A DNA stretch of 64,000 nt from Dermanyssus gallinae (lineage: Eukaryota; Arthropoda; Arachnida; Mesostigmata; Dermanyssidae), in contig QVRM01000998.1 in the NCBI GenBank assembly GCA_003439945.1, positions 186,001 through 250,000 of the forward strand. The letters run 5' to 3'. The notes under the pieces were generated by a model. It was not told the DNA's origin. It made no database searches and worked only from the letters and a program-made list of their open reading frames with translations. Positions 33,804 through 45,624 of this stretch are shown here, piece by piece. Made by a program: the position numbers and the translations under genes. Within the stretch, counting starts at the first letter, position 1. Each line of letters begins with the position of its first letter.

Positions 33804-34906
33804 CTTTTTTTTTTGTTCTGGGAGGTTTCGGTAATGCATGATGCACATGCGCCACTAGCAGCCTGCGTGACTAGTGTGAGACTCGCAAACCCACTAAACC
33901 CGGATTCCTCCCCACCCCCCCAGGCTCGGTATTACTTTGGCATTACATCGAAACCGTGGGAATATATATATAAGCTGGAAACACTTAAGTGTACGTACTA
34001 GTAATTACTAACATTTTGTTCTGGTAATATTTTATAATAACTACGCATTCCGTAATTACATCTTATGAAACGATCGATCTGCATTTAATTAGTTTCGGAT
34101 TCTAGGAATTTTTGTTTGTCTTATGTATGTTCTCATTCTGAAAATATATATTTTCAAAGCAGCCTGTCACCGTGCGCTTGTTCGTAAACTAGCGTCTGTA
34201 TTCTAGGACTACCCATTGTTTTTCTTGCTCGTATCCATGAATGACCTTGAAAAGTTCTTTTGATCTCCGCCCTCTGGACTCCATTTGCCTTGTTGTGCAG
34301 TCTAACATTGTTAGCTTGGTTTCCCTTGTGGGTGAAGTCCGCATACTTCACTGTACATCTTATTCAGAGTGGAGGTTATTTGTAGCGACTTGACACTACC
34401 TTCAAAGGCCGCGATCGTCTGCGGTAGCGCTAGATATGCGGCGAGATGCGTGGGAAGCGGTGTTCTCCAGACTAAAAGTAATTAACTACTGGATAACTAC
34501 TGGATAAAGCAATGAAGTGCCAATGAAACCCTATCTTAGTCAGGAAATCTGCCTACAAAAGGTGCACAAGGAATTAGCCTCATCCTTAATTGGTAAGCAT
34601 TGCCAAAGGTCTTTAAAGCCTACCTTTGGTTCTGTACGTTAGCACTTGTAATGCGAAACGTTCCCCTGCATTGCCTCACACCCATTTCTAGTTTCTGCAC
34701 TCTCAGTCGGTTATGGTCGAAGAACTTGCGTGTTCTTCGTAAGGCCATTACTTTTAGACTCGATTCTGCGCTGGTTGATCTTTTTCAACCATCCTCAGAA
34801 GTTGTTTTCCTTTTTTACTACAATTGCCAATGAAACTAGATTCGCCTTCAGGTATGTGTAAGCCTCCGTGTAACATTGTAACCTATGTTATGCTGATGCA
34901 AATGAA
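32832..34906. other. AT-rich non-coding stretch
   Basis: Two further (TA)n tracts (32910-32933 and 33752-33801). No gene or transposon recognised. Confidence 0.4.
33752..33801. repeat. (TA)n microsatellite, long
   Basis: About 24 TA units. Confidence 0.95.
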
Positions 34907-35379
34907 TACAGGGTGTTCTGTCTAAATTAGCGCGGACTTTATCTCACTTTTCTGATACCGTACCTTAATGAAAATAGATATTTAAATTAAACTGTTTGCC
35001 TAAGCCAATAGGGCAGCGAGTGAGTCTACGATAGCATGTCGCGACCTGTTAGGTTCTCGCTCAATCACTCCCCATACATAGTAGTCTTTTCGGAAAACGC
35101 ATTTACGCACACCTTCCGATATAATGGCGCAAATAGTGTGGGGCCAAACGCACGGGAAGAGAGTACATGACTCACACTAATCCGAGCGCACTACCCACTA
35201 AAAACCACTCCCCCCCCACCCCAGAACCCCCTCCTGGGATGGAATTGTAAACCATTACTTCATGACCAGGAGGGAGGAGCGTCACGCTTCAATCCTTTTT
35301 GTCAGTCAGTAGGTGAGTCCCGAGCAGACAAGTCCTGTTGGGTTAAATCAGGGGGGGCTCCGGGCGACGAATCGCGTCC

Positions 35380-35800
35380 GGCAATTATTCTCCAGCCGGA
35401 TTTTTTCGCACATGAGCCCATCGTGGTACTTTAGGCTCAGGCACTCCAGTTAGTCGTCGAATACATAGTAGTCTTACGAATTTAAATCAAAGCTGATCGG
35501 CACCTATGCGTTCTTGCCTTAAAACATGTGCTTATATGCTCAGATAGCCACTCCTGGCCTAAACGGTTGGTGTGAGCGGGAGCGCTATCTTGCTGCCAGA
35601 CGTATAGCAGTCAGTCCCATAGACAGCTCATGCATTCACGGTTTCACGACAGTTTGTGGAACACGCAAGTAGACTTTTTTTCTAATAGTGATTTAACTTT
35701 CTGAAAACACGTACGGTGGCATAGCGTTTCCTTCACTACACAGAACGTGACCACTGGCCGGAAATTAGTTTTTTCACCTACAACGAAGACATCGCCTGAA
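35380..35800 (-). pseudogene. Tc1/mariner-superfamily transposase relic (QQDSAPAHT type)
   Basis: The minus strand at about 35606-35560 reads VWQQDSAPAHTNRLGQEWLS, the second catalytic block of transposases with the QQDGAPAHT signature (maT or DD37-type relatives of Tc1/mariner). Upstream (about 35790-35690) VVTFCVVKETLCHRTCF corresponds to the VVSSDGKKMPPFFF strand that precedes it. Stops and frame changes are frequent, so it is dead. No clear third catalytic block. A cagggtgttc motif preceded by TA at 34907-34918 could be its left terminal repeat, but I found no right partner. Confidence 0.6.
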
Positions 35801-36396
35801 TCGTAGGCAAGCTAGATGTCGTTCCTGTGATTGTTCTGTGCACTTGCAGTGAGTAATTTCTCGTTAGAGAAAAACGAAGACGGTGCGTGAGAGAAGAGAA
35901 GAGCAAATATCATCGGCCAAATTTATTGGCTTTCGCGGCCTCTTAGAGTATTTGCCTGACTTGTTTGACATGGCTCGTCATGGCCATGCTAGCATTACGC
36001 GCAACATTTCTGATCAAATTCGAAGGATTAGTCAGAAGTTCGTAGTCGGGCTGTGGTCAGTCAGTTCTTGAGTCTTTGCTGTGTTCTGCACTGAATCTTC
36101 ATCATTACTGTGTGGGAACTTGGTTTTCTTTCTTCTGCAACCTGACGTGTGACAGAGTCGTACTCGCAAGTGTCGCGGAACACCAGCCTCGTGCTGACCA
36201 TTGTATTCTTAGAGATCTCATGCGCATTAACCTGATTTATAAGTACTATCACGTCAGATCAAACAGCCTACGGCGTCACGGTTCCATTCAACTGCCTGAG
36301 TCTGCCAGTGTGACCGTTGTTAACCATTTATTTGTTTGGCAAACAGTTCGCCAAGCGAGCAATTAATTTCCTTTGTTCGACTTATTCTTATTTTTA

Positions 36397-36433
<37 letters not shown>

Positions 36434-37682
36434 CGTCTGCAACCCGGCAATCGGGTGCGCGGGTTCTTGATACGTCCAGGATTCAAATAAAAAAAGCGCG
36501 CAAATTTTAATGCAACACCCTGCGAATATATAAAATGTAGTTTACCCATAGCTGCAACCTTTGACAAAAATTGCCTTCACTCCTACGTCGCGTGACATAA
36601 CTAGCCTATCCCATAATACGGTAGCTTTAGGATGTTTCTCGTGTGACCTGAAAATGCTGCTTCATTGGAAGAAATGTACGCGAGCGAAAGAAAACTATAA
36701 CAAAGTTCTATAATATAGTTACGTTTTGGTTCAGCAATAAGAAAAGGCGTCGTTTTTCTTGTTGTGCGTCCGAGTCCTTTTGGGACTTGAGGAGATAGTC
36801 TAGGAGTACAACAGCGAACTCGTTCTACGCTCAGCCACGTACTTCACGATTCTAAGTACGATTCGAGCAGCCTCTGCATGGCGAAGTCGTAAATAAGCCG
36901 CATTTGTCATGAAGACCTTGCCGTTAAGTGGAGTGGCCGCTTTATCTAGTAGAAGCAACGCAAGCAACCACGCATTCAGGTCTTCAGCAGGATTACCGCA
37001 TACTAAATCCCGCAAAATCGTGTGGAGCTAATCCCCCATTCATAAGGTAGAACGCCAAAGTGTGAGAGCCTGCTAATGACAACCTACCTTTATTGCGATT
37101 AGAATCTATGTATGTATATATATATATATATACCAGTCGCACCTACACTTGACTCATTTCGCAAGTGATTTGCATCTGCATAATGTTTAACATCGTTGCA
37201 ATGAATACAGGAATATGTATTCATTGTAACGATCTCCCTTCACGAGATTCTTTAGCGTCTAGCCCACTAGACGAGAAAATACAAAAACCGTCAATGAGTC
37301 GGGCAGTTCGTCGCGTCATACTTGGCGCATTTCTGCGAGCAGGACCGGTAGCGACATTCGTCTCCCACGTGGTCAAATCCTCGAGTGGAACGTACCAGGC
37401 GGTAGTAATCGTACATAATGTACGATGTGTACATATAACGACTAATGCCGTCTCTGAGATTTCTAGTGAATTGCACATTTGCATGAGCAATGGCTCCTCT
37501 TTAGCTTCCGCCACTGTGCCTTGCCCTTCCCGTAAAAATGCAGGATAGGCTCAGTGACCGGTGACTTCAGTCTGATTCTAAGCGCTTTCACTGCTGGCCT
37601 GCAGTCCACTAGCAGGTACAGGAATTCATACAGGTTTCATGTATACTGAAAAACGTTTTTCGTCATGTGTCCTTCCAAAGTT

Positions 37683-37686
<4 letters not shown>
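35801..37686. other. Non-coding stretch
   Basis: (TA)n tracts at 36400-36432 and 37114-37132, and a hairpin at 37190-37233. The overlapping open frames at 37165-37548 on opposite strands have no recognisable domain. Confidence 0.4.
37190..37233. repeat. 17-bp-stem hairpin
   Basis: atcgttgcaatgaatac is followed, after a short loop, by gtattcattgtaacgat: an inverted repeat with one mismatch. Confidence 0.8.
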
Positions 37687-37723
<37 letters not shown>

Positions 37724-37726
<3 letters not shown>

Positions 37727-38815
37727 GGTGTTCCTATTTGTGTGTCCAAAACGCTAGGGTATGGTTAAACTCGGTGAGAAAATCATTTTTGCCAATTGGT
37801 GGAAGCCGGGAAAACGTTTTGTTTAGGAGTGAGGATGAAATTTATAAAAGCAGTTATTCTGTCTTTTTTCTTCTACATAGTTGTGCAAAATCTACGTTTG
37901 CGGGAGAACCAGTCAACGCACAAAGGAACCGATCATACCGGCGTGTTCGGCGGAAAATTCTGTAATAAAGTATACATTACTAGCCAAATGTTACGTTAAC
38001 GCTTTTTTGTGCAACATCGTAATTTTTTCCATTACGACCAAAAATGCACGTCCAAAAGACTACTCTCAGGCAATAGCAGATTTAATGCCCACTACATTCG
38101 TACCAAAGTGATGGTGCTGCGTTACGTATTTGCCAAGTGACTAAGCTTTTTCGAAAGTCATAGTTGTTATGTTTCACGTTGAAGTTTTCACGTCCAGAAC
38201 CGTAGCATTTTGCCAAGTCGTTTCCGCCCCCTCTTTCCATTAGAAAAAATTATTCTGAGTTCTAAAAATTATTGCTGAGTTCTACCAAACCTCAAAATAT
38301 GTACCTAACTTTCTCATACACCCTATGCAAGTATGCATGCCTTCGCTTTCGATATGACTGTCGAAAAAGCTTAGTTACTTGGCAACTACGTAACGCAGCA
38401 CCATCACTTTGGTACGAATGTAGTGGGCATTAAATCTGCTATTGCCTGAGAGTAGTCTTTTGGACGTGCATTTTTGGTCGTAATGGAAAAAATTACGATG
38501 TTGCACAAAAAAGCGTTAACGTAACATTTTGACTTTTTATGACTTTCCTTAATCTGGCTATTCGCTTTTTGCTACGCAAGCTAGTAATGTATACTTTATT
38601 GTGCAGAATTTTCCGCCAAACACGCCGGTATGATTCTCCCGCAAACGTAGATTTTGCACAACTATGTAGGAGAAAAAAGACAGAATAACTGCTTTTATAA
38701 ATTTCATCCTCACTCCTAAACAAAACGTTTTCCCGGCTTCCACCCATTGGCAAAAATGATTTTTCTCACCGAGTTTGACCATACCCTAGCGTTTTGGACA
38801 CACAATAGGAACACC

Positions 38816-38818
<3 letters not shown>
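37724..38818. mobile_element. 1.1-kb foldback element with arms of about 440-465 bp
   Basis: The left arm 37724-38162 and right arm 38353-38818 are close inverted repeats. Both tips read inward cagggtgttcctatt, then gtgtgtccaaaacgctaggg. The arms share the whole order of blocks down to ctaagctttttcga near the loop. Small indels distinguish them: about 23 extra bases in the left arm, and about 50 extra in the right arm around 38530-38578. The loop is 190 bp. TA dinucleotides and long (TA)n tracts flank both ends. The open frames in the arms mirror each other and carry no transposase motif. This is a large non-autonomous TA-inserting foldback/MITE, probably mobilised by a Tc1/mariner-type enzyme (inference). 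Confidence 0.92.

Positions 38819-38851
<33 letters not shown>
38819..38851. repeat. (TA)n tract, right flank of the foldback
   Basis: About 16 TA units; the left flank is the tract at 37687-37723. Confidence 0.93.
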
Positions 38852-38853
<2 letters not shown>

Positions 38854-38889
38854 GTCACAAACGCCAAGACATAAAGATATGTCTACACA

Positions 38890-39290
38890 ATCGGTTAAAT
38901 AAGTTTCCGGACTACTTGAAATAAAATATCTCCTGAGAAAATGTTACTTTCGATATACATCGTTCCCCTCTCCACACGCCCGCGAGACCAATTTGTAGAA
39001 GCTGTAAAACACCATGGTATATCTTTGCTGGGATGCTGTCATAAAGCAATCTCACATTTGCTTGAAACGATGACACGCAGTCAAAACGGGCATCAAAAAC
39101 AGAAATCTGCTGGGACCAGATCTGGCGAATATGGAGTGTGTTTGAGGACTGTGAGTTTTGACCCAAAACTGACAAACAAAAACGGTGAACAATTTCTCAA
39201 CGGGAAGGTAACTGATGAGTGCTCGGACGCTTTCAGGTTCTTCTCTCGTCGGTGTCAAGTAATGCTGAAAAAGCTTACACACATTTTCCT
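38890..39290 (-). pseudogene. Mariner transposase C-terminal relic
   Basis: On the minus strand at about 39150-39100, KHTPYSPDLVPADFCF is the conserved YSPDLAPxDFFLF block holding the third catalytic Asp (Asp retained). A piece further on, FQANVRLLYDSIP (about 39065-39020), followed by a degraded WR..RCI..., matches the C-terminal helices of mariners. Stops and frame changes interrupt it. It lies about 70 bp from the end of the foldback element and differs from the intact mariner at 31.5 kb. Confidence 0.65.
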
Positions 39291-39455
39291 CAACAGGAAA
39301 TCATGATATAGGGTATTGAGAAATTATTAACATTTTAAGCGTTTTTTAGGCTGGTCTAACGCTACGAGGATCGTCTTCTAAAAAAAACAGTTGATTCGCC
39401 ACGTTGGTCCATTTCGCTAAGGATTACAGCGTAATCATTGATATTAGACTGCAGC

Positions 39456-39535
39456 CTAACTTTTTCGGGCTGACCCTCAGCCAACATTTAACATTCACGG
39501 GTTTGCTTTCGCATTGCTTCGTAAGACGAATAGAG
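39456..39535 (-). mobile_element. SINE family B fragment (body only)
   Basis: tttttcgggctgaccctcag, then ccaacatttaacattcacgg, then gcattgcttcgtaagacg, is the reverse of the family B body (ggtcagcccgaaaa, gaagcaatg). The tRNA head is missing. Confidence 0.65.
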
Positions 39536-39539
39536 CCTG

Positions 39540-40380
39540 TATCGACGGAGTACGCTAGTCGGACCGTACCGTACGCACTCGCTTAATCAGAAGTTCCCTG
39601 CGGTCAGTGAAATTTATCGACATCGACACAGCTCTACCTTCGTATAGAGTCATCCTGCTCACCTGTGCTCAATTCTTTAGTCGCGCGTTTTTGTCTTATA
39701 CGATATAAACTAAATCGTCTGTGATCCCGGTGGCGCTCGCCTTGCCGTGAATATGTTGCAAAACAATTCCCAAACGAACCGGGATAAATGCATTTCGTTT
39801 AGCTCACTCAACTTTTAATTGCCCGTGTGAATTCATCCCCATATGTTTTGTCTTGTCTTCGACATTTCACTGCTATGCTTGGCTACTACGAACGGGTATA
39901 TCTACTACTACTGCTGCTAATGAATCACAACTACTAATACCGTCATAAATGTTAATTAGGTACCACCATCATAATAATACCAGCCGTCCTGCGCAAACCG
40001 CCGTGGCAGTTTCTTTTTTTGGCAGGATCAGAGCCAGGCCATGACATAGTCATACCAAAACATGTGGTAAGCCCAACTACTTTCCTACTTGCTGCTGGAT
40101 ATTGTCATACTGGTGTGTTTGTTGCACTATTCGCCTCTATTAGAGACTAACTGGACTAGAAATGATGCGCTGGCCGCATCCTCCTTGTCTGTTCTGTTCA
40201 CCACTGGACCGTCCGCTTTCGTCGTTGATACCGCCGCAGTGCGAAGGTACACGACCTTTATGTCGGTGTGTGGGCGGCGCGTGCCATGGTGGCGATGAAG
40301 AATGATCGCTCATTGCCCATCGTGGGCCCGTGGCTGAGCGGGTGCGCGCTCTGTGTTGCTGCTCTTTGTTAATATTCACC
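39540..40380. other. Non-coding stretch
   Basis: No gene recognised. A short acceptor/donor pair at 40024-40066 is discussed under what was rejected. Confidence 0.35.
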
Positions 40381-40490
40381 TTAATGTTGTCGTTGTCGTC
40401 ATTGTTGCTGTTGTTATTGTTGCTGTTGTTGCTGTTGTTGTTGCTGCTGCTGCTGTTGTTGTTGCTGCTATTGTTGCTGTTGTTGCCCAA
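40380..40490. repeat. (GTT/GCT)n trinucleotide array
   Basis: About 100 bp of gttgttgctg-type triplets. It encodes poly-Leu, poly-Val and poly-Ser/Asn in its open frames, which are artefacts of the repeat. Confidence 0.9.
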
Positions 40491-41221
40491 GCCGTCAGTC
40501 GCACGCCGCTAAGTTTCCGCTCAAACTGCGACAAGTACTGGACAGCTTTATTTTTCCATGACGTTCTCTGCAAGTCTATGTTAATCCAACCGGGGTGGAA
40601 GGGTTGGTGGCCGGGGGCGGCTGAAACGGCCGCACACGCACTTTAATGTAAATAAATGGTTTATACGTCTCCGTTGGGGTGTGGCAGCGGATGTCGCCGC
40701 CCCCGATATGGCGCGACAGATCAGAGATGGACGGCTACGCCGCAAGCGCTGGGGCGACGCTCACGGGGTGGTGGGGGTGATGGCAGCGGCTCACAGTTCT
40801 TCTAACAGGCCAGGCAAACGCAGGACTGTCCTCAGGCCCGTTTGCTAAGGAATATTGCTGCTGCTGCCGAAGCAGCCGGCGTTGGCCCCCTAAAAGGATA
40901 CATATGCTTATGGGTAAGGTGAACCTTGATAAGCTGCTGCGGACACTCTGCGCGCCTGGCTCTCTGTCCGGCTTGGCTGTAGGAAGCGAGTTCACAGCGA
41001 GCTTCCTCCACTCAGTATTTACGTCGTCTCTCGCCGCGCTCTCTGTATCGCGTTCTCGTTGTTTTCGTCCGGTGTCTGTGCCTTGTATCCAGACTTGTGG
41101 ATTTTTGTCATCGCCATCATCATCATCATCATCATCTGCATTATCATTTCTTTTTTTTTATTGTCATCTTCCATGCAGCTCCAACTATTCAATCCGTGCT
41201 CTTCTTAAGAATGGAAGGCTG

Positions 41222-41263
<42 letters not shown>

Positions 41264-41519
41264 TCAGTTTACCTATGCACCTGCCTAAAGCAAGTTAAAC
41301 GTTTCGATATTGCTAGCAAAAGCGGCTATGGTAAGTTTCATAGTGGACTAAGTTTGTGTGCGTTCAACTGAACTATAAGCTGAAAAATGCATGCCGTCAA
41401 ATGCGATAAGCCCATAATAACGATCATTGTTCATAGTGGCACATGTGTTTGTTACGGTCACCGTCAAGGTTCCAGGACTTGAAAAGTATTTCGTACATTG
41501 GTAAATAGTATAGCAAATA

Positions 41520-41564
<45 letters not shown>

Positions 41565-42300
41565 TGCTTTGCGCCTACGCTCTCTATTCACTTTGCTGCC
41601 AAAGGTTCACGAGTTTCTGGAAGACAGAGAGAGTGAGAGCGAGAAACCTGCTCATCACACTGCAAAATCGCGTTCTCTGTGTATATCGCTGCATCCGGTA
41701 GCTGAATCGCGCCAGCTGACAATCACGGGTGCAGCAGTGCAGTGTTTGCCCTTCCGTTCGGTTCACTTGAGACGGTCCTGCGTTAATTTAGAGTTGCCCC
41801 TGCCAGCGGAATCGGACATGGGTCGGCACAGTCGGCACTCCCTACCATGTGACTGCGAGCGGGACTTCAACTGGGTGGGTTCCTTAACGAACGCGCGGGC
41901 GCAGGAAACGAGAGAGGTTTGACGAACGCTTCGAGGAGCGCTGTTGAGTCGTGCCCTTCACACGAGCCGCGAAAACGACAAGTCATTGCCGCAACTAGCA
42001 CCCACATAGAGCTCCGTTTGCCGACTGTCTTGCCGATTGTGTCTCTAGTTCTCGATTGTGCCTAGATTCTAGATTGTGTCGCTGCCGCTTAGAGAGGTTA
42101 GAGAGAACTGCAGACGCGGCAGACGTTTACCGCATGTAAATTTTGAGAATAAATCCTACCCCAAATAGAAGCTCATTTGCATCCCTACATTTTTATGCAG
42201 CACAGTTTTGCCTAAGATGTTCTATCTTTTGCGCGCGACGTCACATACAGTGTATTTCATACGTTGTTGGGGTTTCAGCTGAGACTATCGTATGACGATT
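40491..42300. other. Non-coding stretch with simple repeats
   Basis: (CAT)n at 41110-41135, (AAT)n at 41224-41263 and a (TA)n tract at 41520-41561. The open frames at 40904-41371 and 41560-41922 have no recognisable domain. Confidence 0.4.
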
Positions 42301-42307
42301 GGTTTAT

Positions 42308-42399
42308 TTATATATATAATATATATATAATATATATATATATATACAAATTTACATATATTGTATATATATATACATATATAAATTTACACATATAAA

Positions 42400-42442
<43 letters not shown>
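42308..42442. repeat. Complex TA/ATAA-rich microsatellite cluster
   Basis: Interrupted (TA)n with embedded ataaatttacatata units, ending in an uninterrupted run at about 42413-42442. Confidence 0.9.
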
Positions 42443-42444
<2 letters not shown>

Positions 42445-42602
42445 CTGTACAGCTAGGTAAGACTGTGCCCTTCGTCGCTGTTCTCAATGTTGCTGTTGTT
42501 ATACGATTATGCGTACGCTTAGAGCATGCAGTATAATAACAACGACAAGCATGGCATTAGGCGCCATACAAGGTGACAAATGCACTGCTCTATGACGCTG
42601 TG

Positions 42603-42635
42603 GGCTGGGCTCATGCCAGTTGCAAGAGCCCAGCC
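42603..42635. repeat. Perfect 10-bp-stem hairpin
   Basis: ggctgggctc / gagcccagcc with a 13-base loop. Confidence 0.75.
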
Positions 42636-43436
42636 TTTACACACAAATATAACTAGACTGGTCACTTCACGCGCTAGTGGTCGCGGGAATTGAACGTAGA
42701 TTTTCATCATCTTTGTGCTCCCAGAGATGGGACCTTCGGAAGGCCTAGCGGCGTACAGCGTGGTTCCTAACGAACCTACCTACTCTCCTGTAATTCCTCG
42801 CTCTCTCCTACTCGCCGCTCACGCGCTCTGTCTATTATTATTATAGCAACATGTAGCAGTCCGTAAATGCATTATGGACTGTGTGTTGTTGCTGTTGTTG
42901 CTGTTGTTGTTACTGTTGCTGGTGTGGCTGGTGTTATTGTTCAGCGCTATTTCCTCGAAGTCTGACGTTTTGGCAAGTGGTTTGGGCGAAATCGATGATC
43001 AAATCGTCCATGACCGAATCTATAAGGTATGCCAGATTAGCGGCGATTATTGGAGGCTGGTTGCTACCGGTTGCCACATGAGTATAGCTCGCGTAGTAAT
43101 AGTTTATAGTGGCGCAGAGTGTCGAAGAAGAAGTACGCACCGATAGCTGGCTGAATTCGTGCAGCGGCATAGGAACAACGTGCGCGCCGAGACGTTTTGT
43201 TGACCAGTTACCTTGTGCCTTGTGAAAAGTGCGAAATAACAAAAAGACGTGAAGTGTTCGTAGGTTCGTGTCTGTGTGGACGTGTGTGTCTGTCCTTCAA
43301 ACACTCGTATTTACGGATATACTACAGGTGCTTCAACCCGATCAACGTCTAGCTTACCAACAGACAAGCTACAAGTGGATGGTATATTGACATACGCATA
43401 TGTCTGTTTTTTTTTCCGGCACATCTTCATTTGTCA

Positions 43437-43439
<3 letters not shown>

Positions 43440-43470
<31 letters not shown>
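43440..43470. repeat. (TA)n microsatellite
   Basis: About 15 TA units. Confidence 0.95.
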
Positions 43471-43475
<5 letters not shown>

Positions 43476-43829
43476 AGCGTTGATGGTTTGCTCGAGCATC
43501 GGCGAACAAAAGGAAGAAAATAGAGCGGAAGGTCCGAGGGTTGGCTTGAGGACAAGTTCGGGCATTTTTCATTCGGCAGCAGTTGCCGTGAGCAGATGCA
43601 GTGAAAAAAAAGAAATAGATGTATATGTACTATACTCCCAAATGACACTTCCTTATAAAGAAAGAAACAACGAAATATAAAAAATAGCTATTTATCTGTG
43701 CAAACATGCCCGATCGATCGGTGGCGGCGATTTCAATCGAGCAGGCCATTCCAATCGGCAACGGAGCTAGCAAGTTCGCTACGACGCTGAGTGTGCTCTC
43801 CCCGTGTGGTTGTCGCTGTTATTATCACT

Positions 43830-44060
43830 GTTGATATTACTGTTGTTGTTGTTGTTGTTGGCGGTGGTGGTGATTATGTTGCTAAAGTTGCTTATTTTGT
43901 TGTTCGTTTCAACACGATTGTTGTTCTGCTCTTGCTGTTAACTCTTGTCGAAATCTTCGCCCGCGTCGTCGTCGTTGTTGTTGTTGCCGTTGTTGTTGTT
44001 GCGGCCGTAGTTGTTATTGTTGTTGTTGTTGCTGCCATTGTTGTAGTCATCGTCGTCGTG
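43830..44060. repeat. (GTT)n/(GTC)n trinucleotide arrays
   Basis: Alternating gttgttgttg and gtcgtcgttg runs. The 132-codon poly-Val open frame over it is a repeat artefact. Confidence 0.9.
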
Positions 44061-45105
44061 GACCCCCGCCCTAGGCGTCGTCGTTGCCATGACTACGGTC
44101 TCCGCCTTCGGGGTTGTGTTACCATCGCTTGTAATTGGCAAAAGCAACACGAGCAACATCGGCCACGTCTACACCAGCAGCTGCAGTAGCCGCAGCAGCA
44201 GCAGCAGCAACATCCACAGCAGAAGCAGCTTTTCGACCCTCTCTGTAGGTATCCTTCTCCGAGCTCTCGAAGATCCGTGATCAGAGCCGATCGACGAAGG
44301 GTCGACGGAAATCGCTCGGTGTTCGGTTGGCTGTGTCTGTGTGTGGCTGGGTAGGTGTCTGGGGCTGGGTAAGTAGGTGTCTGTGGCTGGGTAGGTGCCT
44401 TTTAGCTGAGCGGTGCCGTCACCACCGCCTCTATATAGTTCGCCTCTGTCCCGCGTGGGAAGAGACATTCTTTACGATGCGACAGCACAGCAGAAGCAGA
44501 AGCAAAATAGGGCAGGAGAGCGAGAGTGTGTGGATGCGGGGTGGAAGACTCCACATACGCTGTTGAGATGGCTACGACTGGCCAATGGCGTGTGAAATGG
44601 GATGGGACGAGATGGGATGGGACTCTGCCGTCCGGGGAATGGAGATGCCTGCGGACAGCCAGCCTCTACTTCTGCTACTGCTGCTGCTGCTGTTGCTGCT
44701 GCTTCTGGTGCTGCTCTCGCCTTCTTTCTCACCTTCCTACATTGTCTATTCTCATCCATCTCGACCACAACAACAACAACAACAACAATAAGAGTGAGAA
44801 GCTCTTCTGCTGCTGCTGGGGTTGATGCTGCGTTGCTTTGTCCGACATGGCGTCGTCCGCGGCCGCCTCTCTATCCGCAGGCCCTAATTAGCTGGCCACC
44901 CACCGCTATGAGAGCGGCCACTACATGAACTTGCCATCACTCGTGTCTCGGGGGCTCGTTTGGTTGGTTGGTTGGTTGGTGGGTGGGTGGGTGGTAGGCG
45001 CTCATTGTTTGTTCGCCGTTAGTTGCCGCTATTCGGTGTCACACGACATCTGACAGCTTGAATTAGTAACTCGGTACTACGGCAAGGTGTATATAGTTAT
45101 GTGTG
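44061..45105. other. GC-richer non-coding stretch with triplet runs
   Basis: (CAG)n at 44190-44235, (GCT)n at 44676-44715, (CAA)n at 44766-44790 and the G-rich run at 44956-44996. No exon recognised. Confidence 0.4.
44956..44996 (+). repeat. (GGTT)n(GGGT)n G-rich tetranucleotide run
   Basis: tttggttggttggttggttg is followed by gtgggtgggtgggtgg. The second half has four adjacent G-tracts with one-base loops, the form of a G-quadruplex. Confidence 0.85.
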
Positions 45106-45111
45106 CACATA

Positions 45112-45175
<64 letters not shown>

Positions 45176-45241
45176 TATGTATATATACATACATATATAC
45201 ATATATATATGTATGTATATATATATATATATATATATATA
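45106..45241. repeat. (TA)n/(TATG) microsatellite, long
   Basis: About 135 bp of TA with catata/tatgta interruptions. Its two halves are themselves near mirror and inverted repeats. Confidence 0.93.
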
Positions 45242-45624
45242 GTGTTAATGTGTCTCGATTCTAACAGGACACCCATCATAAAAAACAAGATTGCTCATGG
45301 CGTGGTCTAGGATTGGGGGGGGGGGGGCTAGTGCATTAATGATGGTGGTCGTCTAAGGGGATATATGAGAGCCAGATACCATGAGACTGTTGAAGGAACC
45401 CTATATATATCAACAGGCCCGCTGCTTATGCTGCCGCTCTCAGTACCCCTGGAAGAGAAGGGTGACATGTCTATTTACTTTGTTATTATTATACATGTCA
45501 CGCAAATAATGCATCCATTCATTGAAATCCAAAATCATGGTCTACAATGTAGGTTGGTATATATATATATACCTAAACTTCGATTAGGCTAATCAGTGGC
45601 GGCTTGTATGGTTGTTAGTATGAT

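Noticed and set aside
37639..38111. Open frames with FFFYIVVQNLRLRENQ-like peptides at 37.8 and again at 38.6 kb
   Set aside because: They are the two inverted arms of the foldback element; no transposase motif, so not genes.
40024..40066. Possible 41-bp exon between ttttggcag and gtaagc, with an open frame EPGHDIVIPKHV
   Set aside because: Splice signals are acceptable, but it is tiny, matches no Epac segment, and such pairs occur by chance in 64 kb.
40904..41371. 155-codon open frame with Ser and Asn runs
   Set aside because: Built on (CAT)n and (AAT)n repeats; no family resemblance.
45101..45310. Poly-(Ile-Tyr) open frames over TA tracts here and at many other sites
   Set aside because: Translation of (TA)n has no stop codon in either strand; not coding.
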